Assembly: GCA_950106755.1 (NCBI GenBank)
Contig: OX467091.1
Location: forward strand, 17,873,538-17,937,537
DNA from: Climacium dendroides
Lineage: Eukaryota > Streptophyta > Bryopsida > Hypnales > Climaciaceae
Direction of reading: 5' to 3'
DNA length: 64,000 nt
The position numbers and the translations under genes are program-made. Shown piece by piece: positions 56,701 through 64,000 of the stretch; position 1 is the first letter of the stretch, and each line of letters opens with the position of its first letter. The notes under the pieces were generated by a model. That model saw only the letters and a list, made by a program, of their open reading frames with translations, had not been told where the DNA came from and did not search any database.

Positions 56701-58540
56701 TCTAAAATAAGACCCTTTCGTTGACAATGGCATTTCGGTGATGGAAATTGACGAGGAGAGTGAGGAAGTCTAATCTTCATTAGAACAAATCACTGTGGAG
56801 TTGATGTAGGAACAAGATCTAGACATGTAACACTTCTTTATCCCTGTGGACCGTAGCAACCGCAAATGACCATTGCAAGTGTCTGCGTCGCAATCAAAGT
56901 TGCATGGCAAGGACTTGTTAATATGCTTCTACACCTTGCCAACACTCACACCACGAGGAGAAATTAACCTAAGGATCCTACATTGGATTTTTTGAACTCC
57001 TTGATATTCACGTCCGACGAGTACCTAACAGCAATAGTGCAAAAGTAGGAAGTGAAAGAGGCTGCAGCTACTAAGTGAGAGCACATTTGTGCAATAAAGG
57101 CAAAGCTAAAGAAAATAAAAGCAACATAAAAAACAAGAGAAAAGGCAACGGGCAGAGGTGCGTCATGCAAAAGCACAACAATGTCATGAAACAGAAGAAC
57201 TTTGAAAAGCAAAGAAAGCAAGGAAGAAAGCAAAACACCTCTTCACTAAGCGCTAGAACGTGTCAGCTATGGGCAAATGGCCATCTACACTGTATTAGGG
57301 TGCTGGCAACGTCTCTAGCATATGAGGCTTCTTTTAATCTTCAAGCACACCCATAGCAACCTTTACTCCGTCCACAAATCCCATGCACCCTTATGAACAA
57401 TTTTTTATACGTTTACAGTTAGCCTTATCATCCATCTCAAAAGCCACCATTCCATTCATGTTTCTAATAAACTATGTGTCACAACTACACTACCCCTAAG
57501 CTATGCGACTCTAGAGTGCATTTGCAAATGCAATGACTATTGTAGCCACAATGCATGGCACCACAATTCCCATCGAAAACTTTGTTGGCACTACATCAAT
57601 TTCAACCAACGTCCCATTTGCAACACATGGGTGGGAAGGTGACCACTAATATGGCACAACCACTATGTTTTCTCAGCAATTGGAGGCTACTAATATCACT
57701 CCCTAATAAAGCAGGCCACCCACACCTCCACTGTTACCATTACACCCTATTGTACCCATTTTCCATTCTATGAATATTGATAGTTCTAGTACTATCTTAC
57801 CAAGTGCCCTAACACATAGCCTTCATTTTTTGTCTGACTATAACTCTCTCTGAGTAGTTTTCCATAATTCTATACATTGGACATAGGTGTGACACAACTT
57901 TTGCCTTCCAAAATTCAATGTAAATCCATCATGGCTACTAAAATTATAGAATTTTTGGCAATCCCTCTAATTTGTATCTCTACACTTGTGGAAATATTTC
58001 ATTCACCTTCCTATATGCCACATCATGTTTGTAGTTGCTTAATTGGTTGGTTATGGGTGGTCTGACTCTAGTCACACCTTCTTCATTGCACACCCATTCT
58101 TCAAAGTCAATGGGGACTTTAGGCTCCCCATTGGCAAAATAGTCTTTAGTCTAGGATATTATTTCTTCTTTTGCTACATCTCCTCCACATCCACTATTAT
58201 CTTCCAGAGGTGAATGATGGGTGTCAAAAAGATTTTGCCATTTAAGAATATTTTCTTATGCTCCTACTTGCCGCATTTTTAGTGTCATTTTGTGCTAGTA
58301 TTCAAGTTCAATGCCTTCATCCTATGCTCCACACCACCTATACATTCTAGACTTTCATCTTGCATTCTGTGTCAAATGTTGTTTTCCAATTCTCCACTCT
58401 CATTCTTCAGACGACAAAAGGGGTCTCATACCTTCTTCATGATTTCTATTTCCTAGTTGGCTCCGGGGTTGGCTCACCTTTTCTATCCTCAACTTTGCAT
58501 TCTTTGTATAAATTTCAAGTTCAGAGAAGATGTGATTACC
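56701..58540. other. AT-rich DNA with no recognisable gene
   Basis: Short open frames are present on both strands but none shows protein-family features. 57,085-57,250 is Lys-rich when translated and is probably A-rich chance coding or the remnant of a transposase tail. Confidence 0.35.
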
Positions 58541-58543
58541 CCT

Positions 58544-58760
58544 AATGGCAAGTAATAATGGTAAAGGAGATTTTAGTTTGGTTTAGGATTTTAGGATGTT
58601 AGGGTGTTGGATGAACATACATACCGACTATTGCACTATTGGCAAGGTCAACTATAAAGCCAAATGGATGAAAAACTATTGTTGTCCATTCAAATACAAT
58701 AGAATTTTTAATAAGCAACCTTGAATCTCTAAAGTAACAAACTTCTCTAAGCCATTAGCT
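58544..58760. repeat. Dispersed repeat family A, copy 1
   Basis: The block starting ATGGCAAGTAATAATGGTAA matches 61,077-61,290 over about 210 bp, including GCCAAATGGATGAAAAA-TATTGT, with moderate divergence and the same orientation. Confidence 0.7.
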
Positions 58761-60084
58761 ACCTAGAGCTCTAATTTTTGGATAAGTAGCTTGGTTCCAT
58801 TGTTTGCTTATGTGATCTTGGACCTCTAGCCAGATGCCAATCTTTAGCCCGTGTTTTAGGAAAAAACAAACTTGGAGTGCTTGGAAGGGGTGTTGGATCC
58901 TACTATTTTCAAAAAAATGACACAAGCCACATGGGGGGCCTACCAAATTCTTCGGAAGCATCTATCACACTCATCATCCACTCAAATAGAGTACATTGAT
59001 AGAGGTCTATGCGTGCCACATGCCCACTTACTAAAGGGCCTTTGCTTATGTAACTACATATTCTAGCTCCCATCCAAACTCCTGCTCCGAAGGATCTTTC
59101 GGGCCTCTCTAGTGGCTAGAGGTTTGAGCACTCAATGGCAATTGGCTCTCTAAAGGTCTATCTCCATGTGGTTTTAGAGGTGTTCTTAATAGTTCATCAC
59201 AAAGTTTAGACCCTAAGGTTTGTCAATAGTTATCATGTGATTATCATTGTTTTCATAGCATTTAAATCTTTGGAATCTAAAGATTTTTCTTGCATTTGTG
59301 CAGTGATATATATTGTTGTTTATTAGAGACTATTAGCATAAATTCTTTATAGTTTGAAGGAAGCTCTTTGCAATTCAAGGGAGCAAGCTAGTTTTGCAAC
59401 CATCTAAGTCATTCACAAGCTCTGGACAATTGCACAAGTTCATTTGGTAGGACATTTTGTCAGTGTTGCAACTCAAAGTGTAGCGTGTAGTATGTATGTG
59501 TGAGTGAAAATGCAATCCACAAGGTTGTTGTAGTACCTAAGGTAATAGTCTAAAAATTGACCACCTATAAGCTAAAACTAAATTTTGAGGAGGTGAAGCT
59601 TCTTGAAATAATTTTCAATAAATTCACTTGAAAGACAAGTGGAATTGGCATCTAACATTCTAACCCAAGTCATTTCATATTTTTTGGAGCTTTGTGGAAT
59701 TAGTTATAAAATTTTGAAGTTGAAATGGCATAGGGCTTCAAAATTGCCCACCTTCTAAAATGTAGACTACTTGTGCATTGCTAAAGGCTATGAAAAAACA
59801 ACATTTACATACAATGTACATTTTGAGGATGTGGGCAGTTTTAGAGCCTGTGTAATTTCATAGCATGTTACCTTAGAAGGGTTTTTTTTGTCAACAAGTT
59901 GCAAATGCTTTAATTCACTAAGAGTTGATAGTAAGTCTAAGCTACGTGAGTATTACACATATCTAAAAAAAAATTACAACAATTTCAAACTTGAACTCTT
60001 GTAGAAAATGATTATTTCCTACTTATATGGAGGTCTTATCATTTAACACATGGAGTTTGCAAAGGCCAAGTGGAAATATACCAA
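58761..60084. other. AT-rich intergenic DNA
   Basis: No gene or strong repeat recognised. Confidence 0.35.
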
Positions 60085-60480
60085 AAATTAATATTGATTA
60101 TTGGTCCCAGCCCAGCTTGCATACAAACATCATGACTAAAAATGACCCTCTCTAATGTAATATTTCATATTGATCCCAACCTAGCTTTTTATATGGAAGT
60201 CCTACTATCTTCTCTAAGTTCTAAATTCTGTTCTACCACCTCCCCAATATTGGTCATAATTTGGAAAGGACAAGCTAGTTAAAACATAAATCATTTGCTT
60301 AAAAAAGTCAAGAACACTCATTGGAGGTCAAGTTATTGTGCAAGATTTTCTCTTTTTACATAAAATGCCAAGGATAAACTAATTGACACTTCTGTCTTAC
60401 AAAGAAAGATTCTTTGTCATCCATTGAGCACTTAGTGTTCGTAACTTCATTACAAGTTTAACCCCTAAACACGCAAGCGA
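60085..60480. repeat. Dispersed repeat family B, copy 1
   Basis: This block matches 61,545-61,930 colinearly (GCATACAAACATCATGACTA, then AATGACCCTC-CTAATGTAAT, then GGACAAGCTAGTTA, then AACTAATTGACA). Part of it also recurs at 63,265-63,440. The orientation is the same throughout. Confidence 0.75.
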
Positions 60481-61076
60481 CCATATTTTGGTCATTGTCC
60501 AAAGTCAAGTAATATTTTTAAGTAGAAAAAAATGTGTATTTTGGTCGATGAATGACAAAGAATCTTTATGTGTAGAATAGAAGTATTATTCATCTTTGGA
60601 AATTTTTATAAAAAAGAGAGGTCTTGTATAGTAGTTTGACTTTTTGTAAGTGCTTTTGGATTTTTTTAATCCAACTATTCACACAATGCCAAAAGGAATG
60701 ATTTCCACAATCACCATCCCATCTTTTAAGGGTTAATGAGCTGCCATCCATTTATAACAAGATAGGTACTCCAATAAGGAAGTCAAGGGCCATGTTCTCT
60801 GGTAAATCCAGCTCGGCTCGGTTTTGGCTATAGGGAGCCCAATGGAAAGCTATTGTACTCATCTTTCACCTCCAATGCACCCTATCACCCCCTATTCAAT
60901 TATCGAAGGTCCAACCAACTAATGGCAATCAGCTCTAATAGAGTGACTTCTTTTTCATTCAAACCAGTTTATCCTTGCAACATAGTTGGCTAGTGAAAAA
61001 GGAGGACTAGTGGGAACCCACCTCTTGTCATTTGACTTTCTACAAGACTATCATGGGAGTCCATGTACGCAACTCT

Positions 61077-61290
61077 AAATGGCAAGTGACGATGGTAAAG
61101 GATATTCTCATTTGGTTTAGGGTTTTAGTGTGTTAGGATATTGGGCAAGCAAATGCATTATTGCATTGTTGGTAGGTCAACAATAATGCCAAATGGATGA
61201 AAAAATATTGTCACCTATCCAAATACACAAGAACTTCTAATGAGTAGCATTGATTCTCTTAAGCAATAAACCTCGCTAAAGTAATGTTGA
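61077..61290. repeat. Dispersed repeat family A, copy 2
   Basis: Counterpart of 58,544-58,760. It lies about 255 bp before a family B copy, so A and B may be parts of one larger element; in the first copy they are 1.3 kb apart. Confidence 0.7.
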
Positions 61291-61544
61291 CTAGTATGCC
61301 CTGTGCCATTGCCATAGTCAAAATAAAATTAGAAGTGATTTCTTAATTTTGGAACTCATATAAACTTTGAAAATCAATATCCCCATCAATATCTTTTCTA
61401 TCAAAGATCCAAATACAACAAAACAAAGCCCGTGCACCCCTCTTCGCATAGAGCTTTCCAACAATATAAAAAATGCAACTAGAAGACACGTAGTCTAGGA
61501 GATCTTACTGTAACAAACAAACAACCTAACCTAAGGTATTGATA

Positions 61545-61930
61545 TCCAATCCCAACCTTGCTAGCATACAAACATCATGACTACAAATGACCCTCCCTAA
61601 TGTAATGAACTTCTCTAATGTATACTTTTTAGATCAGTCTTGGCTTGGCTCTTTTATATGGAAGTTCTATTATATTCTTGAATTCTATTCTACCGCCTCC
61701 CTAACACTCGTCATAGATCTAGAAGGACAAGCTAGTTATCATAGAAATCATTTGTGTAAAATAAGCCAAGAATTCTCATTAGAGGTCTAATTATTGTCAA
61801 AGACCTTTCTTTTTCACAGAATATTCCAAAGATGAACTAATTGACATTTTTGTCTTACATAGAAGAATTATTTGTTATCCAATGGACACTTAGTATACGC
61901 AATGGCATTACAAGGTTAAGACTTTGAAAG
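61545..61930. repeat. Dispersed repeat family B, copy 2
   Basis: Counterpart of 60,085-60,480, with a few short insertions and deletions. A 67-codon open frame inside it has no family motif. Confidence 0.75.
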
Positions 61931-63264
61931 CAACTAAGGTGCAAAACTCCAATTTTTTATGGCAACAAATAAATGTGAAAATGTATTCCTATTTCTTGGT
62001 GGTTTGTTTTGTATTTCTAGACTACTCATGAATAACTTGGATACCTTGATTCCAAAATTGATTACTTTGTCACCATCAACATCTTGAATCCAAATCTTGA
62101 ATCAATGCAATTAGTACATAGAGGCTATCTTACCATATTATCTTTTAAATTAAGGACCAAGTAGTAGTTGAATGTCCAATTGAAAATTTGGGCAAGTGCC
62201 TACAAAGTCAATCTTGAATGCATATTTTTGAAATCTTGATACAAGGTATAGGCACGTATCTCCTAGGTAGGAATATGATTTATTTTTTCCAATTGGAACT
62301 AGATCAAAAGTTATGCTATCCAAAACTTTGGGAGAAAGGTAGGCAACCTTTGGGCAACATGTGCAAAATTCCTCTTCTTCTTCTTAAATTTGATAAGTAT
62401 ATAATTCATATAATATAGGAAGCAAAGTTTGTTGACCATGTCATATAGGATCAAATAAAAAAAAATCTTCTTGCTAAAAATGCTATTATCTTTTAATTCT
62501 TGAGGTCAAAGTTTTAAAAACATTTATTCATATTCCCATGGTAGTCTACTAAACATAATTTGGCATACATGGTATTGACATGGTATAATAGAATGTACAC
62601 TAAAATTGAAACGCTTGCAATTTGAAATTGAATGTTTAGGTTTAGAATGCTCTAAATTCAAAAAAATCTCTTTAGTAGAGAGTGGATTTTTTTATTCTTT
62701 CTTCAATTGAGCTTCTGCAAAAAGTATTTATTCTCAGAATTTCTATTCCATTTGTCAAGATTTAAAATCTATAATATGGACAATGAAAAATTCTTTTAGA
62801 ATAATGTTTTGTCTAAATATTTGATAATTCATTCAATTAGTGCTAAATTATTATTTTTTAAAATTCTTTTATAACTAGTTTGATGAAATTGAAATTAAAA
62901 ATAACTAGACTTCAAGAGGAACAAAACACAACAAATTTTATTGAAAATGAATGTTTTACGAAAGAAATCCAAGCCCCTAAAGTTGCAGCCCTAAGTGCAA
63001 TTTGATGAACTCAAATTGAAGCTGTGAACTTCAATTGGCCCCCCAAACTCAATACATCTTGAATTGATCTAAATATTCGCCACACAAACTAGAGGGGAGA
63101 ACACAACTTTTCCAACAAGTTTTATTGAATTTGGACCTTGGATGCAAAAATTACAACGCTTTGAACTGGACTTCAAATTGTGTGAGGACACTTTTTATCC
63201 TCTTTGTCATTATGGGATTAAAGGACGATGAGGCGACCTTGAAAATCATCAATTTTCATGACCA
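61931..63264. other. AT-rich intergenic DNA
   Basis: Nothing recognisable beyond AT-rich sequence and short chance frames. Confidence 0.35.
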
Positions 63265-63440
63265 TGTGAAGCATTAGCTTAAAAGATTACAAAAGCACTC
63301 ATTGGAAGTCAAAGTACTATAGAAGATCTCCCCTTTCTACACAAAATTCTAAAGATGAGTAATTGCAAATCTATCCTACATAGAGAAATTCTCTATCATC
63401 CATCGGATGCCAAACATTCACTTTGACGTTTAAGGGTTAA
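63265..63440. repeat. Dispersed repeat family B, partial copy 3
   Basis: The segment with CACTCATTGGAAGTCAAAGT and CTACATAGAGAAATTCT-TATCATCCAT corresponds to the second half of the other two B copies. Confidence 0.6.
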
Positions 63441-63567
63441 AGATTTTAGCTTACATAGGTGCAATCAATCCAGACAGTTATAATTTCCTCTATTGAATTC
63501 CAAATGTACTCATTACTAGAAGATGAGGGTAAAAAAACACGGTTAAATAAAAAATGACCCTTGTATT

Positions 63568-63949
63568 CATTTTTCAACCTTAGTATTTCTTCAATATAAC
63601 CTCCAACAACTTCATTTGATTAGAGATTTAAATTTAAAATGGTGCAACTAGCCTAAGAAGGCATAATGTACTCCATTAACTCTATAAAGATGCAAATGTG
63701 GAGGATAAAAGTGACCAATATATGACTTTCCAAGATCACTATAGAAATGAAGAATGGATACATTTTTCAACCTTAGTATTTCTTCAATATAACCTCCAAC
63801 AACTTCATTTGATTAGAGATTTAAATTTAAAATGGTGCAACTAGCCTAAGAAGGCATAATGTACTCCATTAACTCTATAAAGATGCAAATGTGGAGGGTA
63901 AAAGTGACTAATACATGACTTTCCAAGATCACTATAGAAATGAAGAATG
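63568..63949 (+). repeat. 193-bp tandem duplication, two units
   Basis: Units 63,568-63,760 and 63,761-63,949 both start CATTTTTCAACCTTAGTATT and are nearly identical to the end of the unit, differing at only a few bases in the last 60 bp. The duplication is much younger than the other repeats here. Confidence 0.92.
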
Positions 63950-64000
63950 CACCTATTGATCCAAAAATTAGATCATTTTCAAGTGACTTAGTGATAGATT

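Overview
The window looks like nuclear DNA of a streptophyte: a charophyte alga or an early land plant, with the exact lineage unresolved. The evidence is one complete, spliced, plant-type cullin-1 gene (742 residues) in a sea of plant-style transposons: CACTA/En-Spm elements with TNP2-type transposase, a Ty3/gypsy element carrying a cytosine methyltransferase, and Tc1/mariner and pogo remnants. There is no operon structure, no CRISPR array, and I saw no tRNA or rRNA gene.

Layout. (1) 0.2-5.7 kb: a decayed multi-exon CACTA accessory gene on the + strand. It has a plant Transposase_24-like part, a coiled-coil/Pro-Ser part, an FCP1/NIF-like HAD phosphatase domain and a C-terminal beta-rich (DUF8039-like) part. 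Its last exon is split by a 1,082-bp non-autonomous CACTA element with perfect TTG target duplications. (2) 6.1-6.7 kb: another CACTA terminus or MITE. (3) 6.7-9.9 kb: anonymous DNA ending in a decayed ORF. (4) 9,912-27,212: a 17.3-kb CACTA element flanked by CAA duplications, inserted in that ORF. It carries TNP2 (- strand) and a TNPA-like gene (+ strand), transcribed divergently from about 17.5-19.1 kb. Three further structures are nested in it: a 3-unit tandem repeat, a 1,476-bp TIR element that splits this repeat, and a 3.57-kb TCCGGA-rich insertion with a 649-residue ORF in the first intron of the TNPA-like gene. (5) 27.2-31.3 kb: AT-rich repeat DNA with a possible promoter. (6) 31.3-38.6 kb: a Ty3/gypsy polyprotein in the order Gag, two CCHC knuckles, protease, DNMT3-like C5 methyltransferase, RT, RNase H, integrase, PHD finger. 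It is inactivated by stops and active-site changes. (7) 38.6-44.2 kb: AT-rich DNA with a degenerate repeat array and a foldback structure. (8) 44.8-49.65 kb: cullin-1, 12 coding exons with short introns, intact. (9) 49.7-64 kb: AT-rich DNA with tandem duplications, dispersed repeats, and Tc1/mariner and pogo transposase pseudogenes.

How it fits together. Only cullin-1 appears to be a functional host gene; it would be the scaffold of SCF ubiquitin ligases. Nearly everything else is transposon sequence, at least three insertions deep around 10-27 kb. The most striking system is the retrotransposon that encodes its own DNA methyltransferase and a chromatin-reading PHD finger. Retrotransposons with methyltransferases have been reported in charophytes and dinoflagellates (de Mendoza and colleagues 2018, recalled from memory), which supports a charophyte-like source. 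Across the transposon genes, inactivating changes are mostly of the C-to-T / G-to-A type, as expected for methylated, silenced DNA.
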